A stretch of 64,000 bases of DNA from Trichosporon coremiiforme (lineage: Eukaryota > Basidiomycota > Tremellomycetes > Trichosporonales > Trichosporonaceae), in the NCBI GenBank assembly GCA_039545355.1, contig BCJJ01000010.1:319085-383084 (forward strand). Direction: 5' to 3'. Every line of letters starts with the position of its first letter. The first letter of the stretch is position 1. A program made the position numbers and the translations under genes. The notes beneath the pieces were generated by a model. The model made no database searches. It was given only the letters and a program-made list of their open reading frames with translations, and was not told the origin of the DNA. Of this stretch, positions 11,321 to 23,400 are shown in pieces.

Positions 11321-13229
11321 TCAGTCGAGCACCTTGGTCACGACGCCGAGGACCTTGGTCTTCGCTTCGCGGAGGAGGATGAGCTGGCCCTCCTTGACAA
11401 ACTCGGCCTGTCCGATGAACTCGAACACGACCTTTGCGCGGTCACCTGTCCTAATGAGGCCGGAAGGGTGGTCGAGACTGACGATTTGGGTCGACGCACG
11501 CACGGCACCACAGTGCAGCATCGCAGTGTAGCGAGGCTGAATCGTCGAACTGTGATGGAGCACCATAACCATGCCCTCGAAGCGCTTCACGGCCTTGGGG
11601 TGGATCCCGCTCTTGGCCATGAGCACCATCCCCTTGCGGACTTGGTTGCGGCGGATACGCTTGAGCGCGAGACTAGGTGTTAGTTAAGGAGCAGGCCTGT
11701 GCAACTTACGCAACACATTGACCAGCTTCAGCAGAGTCCACCTTGACGCGCTTCTTCTCGATACTTCTGATTGCGGTGGGGATGAAGTGGCCGAGCGAGT
11801 CGGGGCCGACGAGCACTTGGTCGTTCGGCTTGACGACGCCCGACTCGACGACGCCAGACACGACCGTGCCGATGAAGGGGACCGAAAAGGCGTCGCTAAT
11901 GTGCAGCTCGAACGGCGCGTCGGTCACGTACTTCTCGTTGTTCTGCGACGAGGGAAGAATGTTCAGGAAGCTCCTAAGATTCGGCAGGTTGTCACCTGTC
12001 ACGTTCGAGAGCATGAACACGGGGCAGATCTTGGATGACCGGTTCCTTGTCATGTCGAGCGCGCAGTCGATCGCCTGCTGCTCGTTCTCGACGAAGACTG
12101 GCGTCTTGCGGCACCCAGGGCTCTGCAACACCTTCTTCAGCATCGAGACTGTCTGCTCCATGATGTTGGGTGGTGTCATGTCGGTCTGACGTCAGCTAAC
12201 GAGCCAGCACTCGTAAACAGCTCACCTTGGTCACACAGACAATGATCGGGACGTTTAGGGCGAGAGCAACGCCGAGGTGCTCCTTTGACATTCCGATCAG
12301 ACCAGCGTTTCCTCCGACAATGAGCATCACGTAGTCGGGGGCGTGGCCAGACAACCCGAACACTGTCGTCTTGAAGTAGCGCTCGTGTCCAGCAAGATCG
12401 ATGAAGGACACGACCTTGGCCGCCCGCTTGTAGATCTCGTCCCAGGCGAGCTTTTCGCGCTTCACCGAGTCCGCAATGGCTGGTGTTGAGGGGTATATCG
12501 GCGTGCCTTCAGTGGTGAACCCGAGGATCTCGCCTCCGATGGACGACGTTCGGCCAGTCTCGACCTCGTGGGGGTGCTTGAAGAGCGCGACGCGTGCCTT
12601 TCCGCGTCCGTCGTCGAGCCCGCCTCTTGTCAGGACGCCAAGAATCGTGCTCTTTCCCGCATCGACGTTGCCGACGACCGCGACGCGCACTTCCTGCACC
12701 TCCTCGACGCTCGCTGGGCGCAGGCGCACAAGCCAGGTGCCGAAAGGACCGTCCTTGGCGTCGTTGCGGTACAGCTCCGTCATCTCCGCCTTGATGGCCT
12801 CGCATGTTGTTCGTAATCGTTCGACGGCCTTGTCGAGCGGCTCCTTCGTGATTGGCTTGCCCTTGACGTCGCCTTCCTCGGTGATGGCGTGCGCGCCGAG
12901 CGCGACAATGTATTCGCCATGGTCCTGCAGCAGCTTCGACACTAGTCTTGACTTGAGCGCCTCGTCGTCAGCGGCAAAGAGCGCCTCCTGTAAAGTTATT
13001 AGCAGACACAATGTGAAACACGTACCTCAACGCTGACGTTCTCGGCTGAAACCGCGTCCGTATCGTGGTCCTCGATAACGTTGACGACAACGTCGTGCTG
13101 CTTGACCTTGTGGTGGTGCTTCGCCGCTTCGGCGGCGGCATGAGCCTCACGGGCTTCTCTGATTGCTCGTCGTTGTCGCTCCTGCGAGAACTGTTCGATC
13201 TCGGCCTGGAAAGTCCTAAGTGCGGTCAT
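11321..13229 (-). CDS. GTPBP1/GTPBP2-family translational GTPase
   Basis: Four exons (13229-13026, 12987-12226, 12185-11710, 11672-11321) encode 597 residues; introns are 37-40 nt. The GTP-binding motifs are complete. The P-loop is GNVDAGKST, the G3 motif is DLAGHE, and the G4 motif VTKTD is created only by splicing across the 12186-12225 intron. Beta-barrel domains II and III follow, with ...GMVMVLHHSSTIQPRYTAM near the C-terminus. The family is related to eEF1A/Hbs1; animal GTPBP1 and GTPBP2 act in ribosome rescue and mRNA turnover in the cytosol. A fungal role is inferred. The N-terminal 70 residues are charged and helical. Start 13229 (MTALRTFQAE) was chosen; an in-frame ATG at 13286 would add 19 residues with a vaguely mitochondrial look. 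Confidence 0.88.
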
Positions 13230-13987
13230 GATGGTCGATGCTTGTGATGGTGGTTGCGCGCGTAATGCTGCGCTGCGTGAAAGCAACAGTGCCGATGGAG
13301 AGAGCGCGAGGCGGAACAGGTTGGGCAGTAGAGTTGACCTGACCTCTTGAGCAAGAGACAGGTCGAGGCAGCGGACGGGGTGATGGACGCCAGGCGATCA
13401 GGGTGAGTCGTTGTCGAGTCGACAGTCCGGAGACAGCGCATGTAGCGTTTGTCTCTAACCTTGGGTGTGCGTGTAGCGCAGTACGCAGTGGTGGGTGCAG
13501 CCGGTTCTCAGCGGGTGGAGGCAGATGGGGTAGGCCGATACCGTACACCGTACCTGGGCTGACCGACCCAGATTTGCTTCCGGGTGGCAAAAACGCGAGC
13601 CAAAGCTCATATTCGATAGTCGGCGGTGGGTGGCAAAATGCTCTAGGCTGCGACCTGGCGAGCTCCGGTGCGATCATCGACTCGAAACGCCGCGGAGGAT
13701 CTAGCACTGCATGCATAGACGACGGTGAACCGAGTCATGCTTTTCATGCATCTTCAGAGCACTCGGACTCGAGTAAGGTCCGTGATTCGCGCCGCTGATC
13801 ATGACAGATAAGCGCTTCCTGCCACTTTCGACGGCCTTGCATGGCCATCTGTGCACTTTCCTTGACTTTAAACATATCTATGAGTGCGTCTCTTCGTGTA
13901 GAGTCAGTTGAAGCACACTGGGAGGGCTGCAGTGTGCGCAGAGAGCCGCGACAGCCCCTCGCGGCCCGTTTCTGGCCGGTCACCACC
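13230..13987. other. Intergenic, promoter side of the GTPase gene
   Basis: Upstream region of the minus-strand GTPase gene. Short ORFs occur on both strands but none has recognisable content or a convincing start. Confidence 0.5.
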
Positions 13988-14068
13988 TCCGCCATGGCGA
14001 AATGGTAGACGCGTTGCATTTAAGCTGCAAATCCATTCTGGAGTGCAGGTTCGAGTCCTGTTGGCGGA
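13988..14068 (+). tRNA. tRNA-Leu(UAA), bacterial/organelle-type
   Basis: 81 nt forming a full class II cloverleaf. The 7-bp acceptor TCCGCCA/TGGCGGA is perfect. The D arm is GCG..CGC around AAATGGTAGA. The anticodon stem TTGCA/TGCAA holds loop TTTAAGC (anticodon TAA), the long variable arm is TCC-ATTCT-GGA, and the T arm is GCAGG-TTCGAGT-CCTGT with one G-U. The D-arm run TGGCGAAATGGTAGACGCG is like eubacterial and mitochondrial tRNA-Leu, not the eukaryotic cytosolic TGGCCGAG..GG type. It has no encoded CCA and no intron. A T5 run at 14078-14082 could end Pol III transcription. It is either a mitochondrial copy inserted in nuclear DNA or an unusual nuclear gene. Confidence 0.8.
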
Positions 14069-15703
14069 GGATGAAACCTTTTTGAGGGGTCTACGCTGCC
14101 TGGGGGTGTCTGAGGAGCGTCTGGGAAGGCCCTGGGGATGGAGGAAGACATCGACAGGAGGTGGTTGACGTGGGTGAGTATGGTGTTAGCGCAAGGTCAG
14201 TCGCGTCTTAGTGTGCGATAGGCGGAGGTCGTACCCTATGTGCGCCCCCAGCTAGTCCAGACACGGTCTGTGTGTTGGCTGACTGGGTCGCTGGATCGCG
14301 TGATCTGGGTTAGGATGTCTCATGTTTTGAGCTGCGCGCCTAGGCAGATGGTCGCGGGGGTCGGCGAGCGGCCAATGGTCGCTATCGTCGGCTCCAGCGG
14401 CTGCGGGCTCCAGATGTCCGGTCCGCCGGCTGTAAGTCGCGGAGACCAGCGGTACGCGGACCGATTAGAGTCATGTTCCGTGGGGGCAGATCCGCAAATG
14501 ACTGGCACAGTCCGAGGCTACCGTCGCTTCTCGTTCTCGGGCCTATGAGTTCCAGCACATGACCAGTCGTGCAGTCCATGCCAGCCACAGATCTCCCTCA
14601 TGACCACCGACACCATCGTCGCACAAAGAGCGAGGGGCGCGTTTGCCACCGAGATCGCAGTAATCACAGCTATCCGTAGCTCTGATCGTGGCGACCGCCG
14701 GAGACTAGGAGGATCTCGAAGCTCCGAGCGTTCAGCCTGCCCTTCGAACTCAGTGTAGCACAGCCCAAGCTGACGAAGCAGTTTACGTAAGGTTCAGCCA
14801 AAACAGGGCCACATGGTGCAACCGGCCACAGCCGATAGAGCGACAACATTGGCGTGGCTTGGCTACAGGGTCGCTGAGACGTCATGCGGGTCATTGGGTC
14901 ACTCACCGTAGAAGCGAGATGCTGTGCAATTATGCCTCCGGCCTCGATTTGCTTCCGTTTTTCCCTTGCGGCAGCCGGTACGTTCCCTGACTCACACTGC
15001 TCGTCAGCGCCCCGGCCTTGCTCCTTATGCCTTATCGTAGGCTTGCGGTTGGCGGTTACCCCCATAGCGAGCCTTCGTACCCTCGCCGAGGATGTGCTCG
15101 AATGCCATGCGAGAATGACATTGTCACGTCAACGTACGTGCTGGAGCGCAGCCGATTTGCCTTGGACGCCTGGACTTTCACCAGGGGAGCGGCTCATTAT
15201 TGCAGGGTGTCGCATAGTCATCTGCGCCTATCTGCGGGGTAAGATCTACCTCCGCGCGAATGGGCAGCTCGGCCATTGTGCCAGTCGGGTCGCAGTCGCT
15301 GCACATGCTGCATATCGTACAAGCAGCCAAGCACGCACCGCGCGCCGCTTTGGCCGTCTCCACGGCTCAGCATTCCGGTTTGGCGCCGGCTCTTCACACA
15401 CACACTCATGGCCCTGCGGCTCATGGGATCATGGACATGCTCACCTGACGCCGAGTTGTCCCTGCCCCTTAACCCGCGAAGACCCTACCAGTCTCATCTT
15501 GCCGACCAAACCGACACCGGGCACCGTACCACGGTGAGCTGACGCATGTGTCGTACGGGTGGCCCACAGCCAAGACATTGCCCCCGCGTGCACCACCCAT
15601 GCCAAGTGCTCTTAAGCAACCAGTGCCTCCAACCACATCTCTCTTTCCCCTCTCACACACCGCTTGCGCTCTAGTACCGAATCTACTAGGACTCCTACTT
15701 CGA
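14069..15703. other. Intergenic, upstream of the CAX exchanger
   Basis: About 1.6 kb. Small ORFs occur on both strands without recognisable products. The exchanger frame is open back to 15548, but the conserved part and the better start begin at 15704. The region presumably includes the exchanger promoter and 5' UTR. Confidence 0.5.
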
Positions 15704-17614
15704 ATGGCCAACCCTCCTGTCACTATCGACGAGCCCGAACCCGATATACGTGGCTGTACCCACTTAACTATCGATATCACCAATGGTTGCGCTGTAAATG
15801 CACACGATCTCCCCGCGGCCCTCCCCCAGCACCCCATCGACCCCGCTAACCTCGACGAGAAGACGGAGCATGTCACCGTCTACGAACATGCTGAACTTTC
15901 GCAGCCCAACCTCCAACGCCACGACTTCGCCACTCACGATGCGAACGTCAAGCGCGTCCCTGAAGGTGGCAACAACCCGAACGCGTCTGTTGACACCTTC
16001 GAACCCCATCATGGCGACGATGGCGAGACCGCCGTGAAGTGGGAGGACCCAACTTACTGGCAATCTTTCAAGAATATGATGCGTGGTGTCCCCATCCTCT
16101 GGATCACACCCGCACTCGTACCGGTCGCATGGGGCCTGCACTTTAGTCATCAGAACCCCGTCGCCGTCTTCGTCGTCTCGCTGCTCGCCATTGTCCCTCT
16201 CGCCGGTGGTCTTGGTTTCGCTACCGAGGAGCTCGCCATTCGTTGTGGCGACACCTGGGGCGGTCTCCTGAACGCGACCTTCGGAAACGCCGTCGAGCTT
16301 CTCGTCGCCATCCTTGCGCTCGTCAAGGGTGACATTGACATTGTCCAGGCCTCCATGGCCGGATCCATCCTCAGTAACATCCTGCTCGTTTTGGGTATGA
16401 GTTACTTTGCCGGTGGTCTCCGCTTCCATGAGCAGGTCTACGGCGTTGTCGGCGCGCAGACGATGATTTCGCTCCTCGGCCTGTCCGTCTTCGCGATCTT
16501 GCTCCCCGAGGCCTACCACCTGGCTTGGCCCACGACGTCAACTGCGCGCTCCAGTGCCCAATCGGCCGACGTCCCCGACGAGCAGATGGCCATCATTCTG
16601 TCCATGTCGCGCGGTCTCAGTTTCATCCTTCTTGCTTGTTACGTGGCGTACCTGCTATTCACGCTCTGGACGCACGCGTACCTGTTCAAGCAGCGCGATG
16701 AGATCGCCATTTCCGCCCTGCCGACGCCCTCGCACCAGCGAGTCTTCCCCCGTCCCCAGTGGGTGCCAAGCCTTCACACGGTCATCTCGCGTGACACGGA
16801 CAACAAGAGCCAAGCCTCGTCAGACGACAGCCACATGCACACGCTCTCGGTTCCCACCGTTGAGCTGAACGGTATGGCCCAGTCCCCCGGTGCCCACCGC
16901 AATTCGGGTAGCTCGTCGTCCGGTGTGCAGTCGCCCTCCATCCTGGCGAACAACCAGCAGACTCCCCCCGAGCTTGACATCGGCCGCGCTCGCGCGTACT
17001 CCTCGGTCTCTGCCACGCGGCCCAGCCCCAGCCTGCGTTTCCGCGAGACGAACACGCACCCGCTTTCCACCGCGACCACCATCGACACCCTCGACATCGA
17101 GGCCCAGCACCACCGTGTCGAGGCGGGTCTGCCCGAGAACCCCCGTACCAAGGCCATCTTCGCCTTTGGAATGCTGATCACGTTCACTGGTCTCGCCGGT
17201 CTCACCGCCGAGTGTCTTGTCGACTCGATCGACGGTCTCACCGAGTCCACCAGCGTCTCGCGTGAGTTCGTCGGTCTCATCCTCCTGCCGGTCATCGGCA
17301 ACGCTGTCGAACACATCACGGCCGTCACTGTCTCGCTCAAGGACCGCCTCAACCTGTCCATGAGTATCGCAGTCGGTTCCTCGATCCAGGTCTCGCTCGG
17401 TATTCTGCCCCTCCTTGTTCTCATCGGTTGGATGATCGGGCAGCCCATGTCGCTCCTGTTCGACACGTACGAGACGATCGTCCTTGTCATCGCGATCATT
17501 CTCGTTAACTTTGCCATTGCCGACGGTCGCTCTCAATACCTCGAGGGATTTGTCCTCATGATGGCCTACGTCTGTATCGCCCTCGTCACCTGGTTCTACG
17601 ACCCTGTCCACTAA
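15704..17614 (+). CDS. Vacuolar cation/proton exchanger, CAX/Vcx1 family
   Basis: Single exon, 636 residues from the ATG at 15704 (MANPPVTIDE); the frame extends upstream to 15548 without conserved content. It is an antiporter moving Ca2+ or Mn2+ into the vacuole in exchange for H+. A hydrophilic N-terminus of about 120 residues precedes eleven or so membrane segments. Both alpha-repeats are visible: NATFGNAVELLVAILAL with VQASMAGSILSNILLVLG in the first half, and VIGNAVEHITAVTVS with SIAVGSSIQVSLGILPLL in the second, each with the Asn/Glu cation-site pair. A long Ser/Thr-rich loop of about 160 residues (about 16700-17140), longer than I expect in yeast Vcx1, separates the halves and is a plausible regulatory segment. 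Confidence 0.92.
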   Translation: MANPPVTIDEPEPDIRGCTHLTIDITNGCAVNAHDLPAALPQHPIDPANLDEKTEHVTVYEHAELSQPNLQRHDFATHDANVKRVPEGGNNPNASVDTFEPHHGDDGETAVKWEDPTYWQSFKNMMRGVPILWITPALVPVAWGLHFSHQNPVAVFVVSLLAIVPLAGGLGFATEELAIRCGDTWGGLLNATFGNAVELLVAILALVKGDIDIVQASMAGSILSNILLVLGMSYFAGGLRFHEQVYGVVGAQTMISLLGLSVFAILLPEAYHLAWPTTSTARSSAQSADVPDEQMAIILSMSRGLSFILLACYVAYLLFTLWTHAYLFKQRDEIAISALPTPSHQRVFPRPQWVPSLHTVISRDTDNKSQASSDDSHMHTLSVPTVELNGMAQSPGAHRNSGSSSSGVQSPSILANNQQTPPELDIGRARAYSSVSATRPSPSLRFRETNTHPLSTATTIDTLDIEAQHHRVEAGLPENPRTKAIFAFGMLITFTGLAGLTAECLVDSIDGLTESTSVSREFVGLILLPVIGNAVEHITAVTVSLKDRLNLSMSIAVGSSIQVSLGILPLLVLIGWMIGQPMSLLFDTYETIVLVIAIILVNFAIADGRSQYLEGFVLMMAYVCIALVTWFYDPVH

Positions 17615-17903
17615 GCACTATCCGAAAAAAATCGTAGAGCCGTGTCTGTTGTACAACACGTATCTCGAAATATATCTAGTCTGAAACAAACAGTCTTTTG
17701 TGGTAAACAAGTATGCATTCACGGTCATTCAACTGAGCTGCTTTTGTGTGACTGACCTTGTTGATGTACGCATGCTAGAGGATGAAGTATCCTCGAGTGC
17801 CACTCGCCAGCCCAACGCCTAGTGGAGGCCCGCCTCCACCGCAAAGTTGACGTTGCGAGATGACGCCAGCGTCTAGTTTGTTGTTGCCATCAGCTCATCA
17901 ACC

Positions 17904-18996
17904 ATGTCGTCCGGCCCCATCTACCCCGTGAACGGGCTGGAAACGAGCAAGCTGAAGGATGCCGTCCTGATCGTTGTGAGTATTCTTTGCTCTCGTTGTC
18001 CTGACTTGCGACGTGGGAGGCGTGATTGCCATCATCGAGGGTCTTCCTCGTAAGACTGCCTGCCCCATTGTCACCCTACCTTCGGAACTTTCGGGCCAAG
18101 CTTTCCCTGTCTTGATTTCTATAGCTGATACCAGCCGTCCGTCTCGCTCGGCAACGTCCCGCAACTGGCTGGCGACCTGCTCGTCGCTTCTCTAGGTCTG
18201 AAGCGCGTCGCCTTCGTCGGTGCTGGCGAGACAGTAGCCCCCTTTGCGGGGTACGACAGCGAGGCTGGCATTCTGACTGGTGGTCTGGAACGTAAGCTGA
18301 TCGACTCTCCTTGCCAAGCTGACAACAGTATACGGCAGCCAGGGACCAGTCTACGTCCTGCTGCAGCGCTCCCCGACCCTCAAGGTAAGCTGCAGAACTT
18401 GCAGGGGAGCTCACCTCAGACAAAGAAGGACGAGCATGTTGCCCTCATCGCCTCGGCCGGTGCTTTGTTCGGCTCAGTGCTTGTCCTCGCCTCCCTCGAC
18501 GCCGCGAACCAGGACGACGCGCAGCTCTTGTCAGTTCGCTTATTCCTTCGCATAACTGACGACCAGGACACCGCACCAGGCCATCGTGCGTGATGCCTCT
18601 ACTCCGATTCTTGAGCGCCTGGCGCAACTCCCCGCGCTCAACCTCCGGCTTGAGGGTACCCTACCCCAGGAGAAGGAGAAGGAGAAGGAGGGCGTCTATC
18701 CGCCGTTCCTCCCCGGTGCGGGACTCACGAGACGCACGCTCGCGGCTCTGAAGGAACAGGGCACGCACGCTGGCGCGCTGGCGGCGTGGGTTGTCGAGGG
18801 AGATAATCGGGGTGATGCGCATGCTCTTGCGGCTAGGACGCTGGATCTGACTGGTATTGGTGAATTCGACGAGGAGGTGGATCCGGGAACTGACGAAACA
18901 GATGCCCAGTTGAGGGAACCGAGCTCGTGGAAGGGACTGTTCGGGGGCGAGGGGTGGAGTGGTGGTGCTGGTATGGACGCTGAGATCTATGGATAG
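17904..18996 (+). CDS. Proteasome assembly chaperone 2
   Basis: Homologue of PSMG2/PAC2 (yeast Add66), which with PAC1 helps assemble the 20S alpha ring in the cytosol. Five exons (17904-17975, 18135-18291, 18329-18384, 18420-18529, 18567-18996) give 274 residues, the family's usual size. The diagnostic stretch is PSVSLGNVPQLAGDLLVASL, made only after the 159-nt first intron is removed. It is followed by KRVAFVGAGETVAPFAGYD and VYVLLQRSPTLK. The insert EKEKEKEG near residue 170 is low complexity. The start has an ACCATGTCG context. Confidence 0.88.
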
Positions 18997-20461
18997 TCCG
19001 AGGGTCAACGAGCACCTCGCCCGTCGTTCGGAGAAGACGGGCGCCAGTCCATCTCGGCAGTGAGATTGAAAGATGAAACAGCAGGGCACGACGGCGGAAG
19101 ATCTACTCCGAGACTCTAGCTTCTGTGCAGGTGATTTACGACTACGACTGATAACCCTGGCCACGTTTCGTGTGCCATTCTATGATGTGATGTTCCGTGT
19201 TCCATTGTGAGCACGCCAGATCTGACTGAGGCTGGACTAGCAGGACTGACTTTGAACTGTGCACGGGAGAGCGGAAACCAGCTAACCGTCGTCTCCGCTC
19301 CTATCGGCCACATGAGTGGTCGGACGACAACAATGTGTGCCACCTTGTCTTGGTGGTGGAGGACGTCGTAGTCGGAGTGAAACAGGGTCAGCGCATGTCG
19401 CGCTGGGCGGGTGTTAGTCGTGTGCCGACGTGGACGCATGGTTCACAGTGAGCTCAGCTCGGTAACACTCGCGAGGCGGAGGGGAAGAGATGGAAGAGAT
19501 GCATGCAGGGAGAGAAGTGTCGGGGGTAACGCTGACCCAGAAGCCAGAAGCGAGCTGGAATCCGACTCGTCGCACACGGTGCTTGTGTTTTTGCGATCGA
19601 TAGATCGAGCTGGAGTGAATTGCTCATGAGCGAGACAGCATGTGGTCACCCAGAAGCTCTCCTCATGCACCGTGGCACGCGCCGGTGCCAGGTGAGACTG
19701 AGTCTTAGAGTCTTAGAGCCTTAGAGCCTTAGACGCGTCTGCCTGCGCGTGCGGAGCGTGCAGAGCGCGCAGAGCGTGCAGAGCGAAGCACTAAGCACAA
19801 TTGGTCCCGCGGCGCAGTCCGGTATCAGGGACAAAGACTCGGTGCCAGGTGGCAGCCAATGCATCCAAACGCCAAACGCGCTAGCACCAGGAACACTCTG
19901 GTGCTGGGCACTGGCAAACAACACACGACACACAACCCCTTGCTCTTGTCCTCGACCCTCACCCCCCTTCACCCTCCCTCACCCCTGGTGTTCCTTCCCC
20001 ACCCACACCCACTCACTACCTTGCTACTTTCCTGCCAAGTCAACTGTAATATCCGTGCACACGCACACTCTCCTTCACTATCCCACAATCTCTTCTCGTC
20101 GTATCCCACAACCTCAACGCTGTCACTCAAGTTTCCTCTCCCCGCGACATACACGCATAGCACTCACCCTTCCGACCGCATGACCATCGTTCAACTGTGC
20201 TCTGCCCTTACGTTGACATTCAATTGCCATTTCAAATCCCCTTAGCGCTTTAGACTGCGATCACACTCAGTCCTCGGCTCCCTCTCAGCCAGCCAATTCA
20301 CACACACACTCGCTCTCCTTCGTTCGCCGACAGGACAGACGCAAACAAACAAAAATCGACTACATCGTCAACAACAACAACAACAACAACAACAACGACA
20401 ACACACATACCACACACCACGGTCACACCACACCCACTCGACACAGTAACTTGTCATCGAT
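18997..20461. other. Intergenic and long 5' leader of SPA2
   Basis: About 1.46 kb. It contains short tandem repeats at 19701-19795 (units like CTTAGAGC and GCAGAGCGT) and a long pyrimidine-rich stretch (about 19930-20340) typical of a fungal promoter/5' UTR. No gene is supported. Confidence 0.55.
20369..20395 (+). repeat. (CAA)n microsatellite in the SPA2 leader
   Basis: A near-perfect CAA run 66-93 nt before the SPA2 ATG, probably in its 5' UTR. Confidence 0.85.
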
Positions 20462-23400
20462 ATGGCCTCCCGCTACGCCCAAAGCGGGCCGGGCACCACG
20501 AACGCCGGCGCATTCTTCCAGAACCAGCGTGCACCCCAGGCCTACAAGCCGCTCGCGGGTATGGGCATGAACGGCATGTCGCAGCCGCAGATACAGCCCG
20601 TCGCCAGCGGACACTCATCGCCGGGGCCGGGACGAGCAGTCCGCCAAGGCTCGAACGGGGGCACGCCCCGTGGACCGACCCCGGGCTCGGAGGGACGGAG
20701 CGGCGGCAGCGGAAAGAGGGCGGATCGCAAGGATACCAAGGACACGGCGTGGGTGCACTGGAGGGCACTCAAGGACTTTCTCGCAGCGTGGGCGGATAAA
20801 GGTGAGCGCTTCTCGGCGCATGCGCAGCACGTGCTGCCGCTGCATCTCGGCGAGCTTGGACTGCGTGGACGCTCATGGACAATGGCTCGGACTCCGGCGT
20901 GCGTGGGTCGCAGCCAAGTGCGATGCGACTCTCGGGTCCCTAAGGCTTTTCATTGTCGCCATGTCGACGCCCCGGGCGCCCTCGGCGCCGTCACACGGCC
21001 GACATGGCCAAGGACATGAGCTGCAGGCCGATCACGATCTACTGCACACAAAAGAAAAACAATGCTGACTGACCAGAATCGCCCACTGCGCGCGCCTCGG
21101 CACGAGACAAGCTGACCCGGCTGACGCGGTTACAATTTCTCGAACTCAGTACGGATGTGTACGACGAACTGATGCGACGGCTAAGCGTCGAGCGCGGAGG
21201 TTCAGAAGGTGCAGGTGAGTTCTGAGTGCTTCGGTGATCGAAGTGGGGAGTATTTGTCTCAGGCGGGCCTCGGGGCCATGGGGACGGCTCGTGCAACGAG
21301 CACCTGCGTGGATCGTTCTGGGCCGCGGAAGCAGCTCTTTTTGCTGTAGTACACCTTTTCATGCCTAGAAATAGGCTCCCCAACCTGGCTGCTGCCAGAG
21401 TAACAACATGGAGGAGGAGATCGGTCGCTGGTTCGCGTCGTGCAGGCAAGCTGACATTGCGCCCTCAGCCCCGTTCCTTCCTGTGCGCGACGACTTCCAC
21501 CCGAAGCGGAACCAGGCGCGGCAGAAGCTCGCGACCCTGCCGAAGAACCGGTTCAAGGACCTCGCATCCGACGTCTTCTACGAGCTCCGCCGGAGATACC
21601 CCGAGTTCGACGACGACACGTCCCTGTACGGCGGCGACGACGCGCAGAGCGCCACTGGAGGCCCGCCAAGGTCCGACTCCCACTCCGCCCTCAGCCACGA
21701 CCGCAAGGGCTCGGGGCTCTCTTCCGGCGGTGGCGGCCAGATGGCCCAGGTGCTCCGGACGCCGGCCGAGGAGCCCAAGCGGTTCGCGACCCCGACAGCG
21801 GCTACGAGCGACATTGTTGTCCCCAACAAGAGCACGATCACGGAGGAGGCGATCGAGGTCCCGTACGCTCGCGACAGCGTGGACGGCGCCGCCGACGAGC
21901 CGCCCGCGACACGCTTCCGCACCGAGACGCCCGTGAGCATCCGGAAGAACTCACGCGACGAGGTGGTGTCTCCGCGGACGACTGAGGAGAACGGGCCGGG
22001 GTGGCACGAGCGCGACAGCTTCATCTCGAACACGACATCGCGGTCGAAGCCTATTGACGGCGACGCAGAAGAGCGTATCCGCAAGGAGTACGAGCTCCGT
22101 GTCGCGGGCTTGGAGCGACGGTGCAACACGCTCGAGGGCGAGAAGGAGGACTTGTCCCGGCAACTGGCGGACGAGCGCGAGCGACGCAAGGACTACGAGG
22201 ACGAGGTCCGCGGCCTGAAGGAGCGCGCGACGACGCACGCGTCCTCGCTGCGTAGCATTCAGCACGAGCTCGACGTGGCACGAGACGCCCATGCCGCTCT
22301 GCGTGAGCAGACGGATGCTTCTACGCGGGCAGCGTCGGACGAGGCGGGCGAGTGGCGCTCTCGTGCCGAGACGCTCGAGGACGAGCTTCGCCGCCTGGAG
22401 GCGGAGCACGCGAACTGCGGCCAAGGCGAGGCCGACGAGGCCGTCGTCGCCGAGCTGCAGGGCGAAGTCAAGTCGCTCGTCGAGGAGCTGAATTCACTTA
22501 GCGTGCAGAATGAGGATCTCGTCCTCGCGTCTGAGAGGCAGCGCGAGGCGTACTCAGCTCTCGAGGCGGAACTCGCCGAGTCGCGGAAGCAGTTCCAGGC
22601 CGCGCGCACCGAGCTGCGCAACCTCAAGGCGACGTCTGTCATGTTCACCTCCCAGCCGATGTCGGAGGACCACCTGCCTGCCAGTCCCGACGGAAACATT
22701 GCCGACATGCACGTGTCCGCTTTCCAGAGTGCGGTCGACAACCTCCTCCAGGTCGCGCGGTCGAGCCAGCCCACCGGCGTCCTGCCTGCCATGAAGGCGA
22801 TTGTCGAGGCCGTGACTGCGATCGGAGAGGACGTCAAGGCGTTCGAGGACGCGCCGAACCTGGACGTGGATGTGAGCAAGCTGGAGAGCCTGAAGCACGA
22901 CAGCACGACGAGGTTGGGCGGGTTGATGACGGCAGCGAGGAACCATGCCATGGCCTCTGGGCTGTCGCCGGTCGGCCTCATCGACGCGGCGGCGGGAACG
23001 CTCTCCGCCAATGTGGTCGAGATCATCAAGCTGCTCAAAATCCGACGGACTGAGGCTGCCCGCGAGATCCTGAATAAGCGTGCGAGCATGAGTATCGCAG
23101 ATATGGTGCGCCGAACGCCCTTTGACGAGAATGAGGGGCGCGACCTCGACGCGGGTATCGGCGGAGGCTCGCCTCGAGTCAGTCCCGGCCGCGTCAACGG
23201 CACCGCAAACGGGTACGCAAACGGCTCGAGTCCGGGACGGACCTACGCGCCTCTGTCGCCGAAGGCTTCGCCCCCGTCGCGTAACCAGCCCCTCGGCGGG
23301 CATGGCGGCAGCAACAGCCTCAGCGGGGGCAAGTACGAGACGCCGGCGTTCCAGACGCTCTCTGCGCAGCCCGAACTCCGGATCAACAGCTTCCAGTCCG

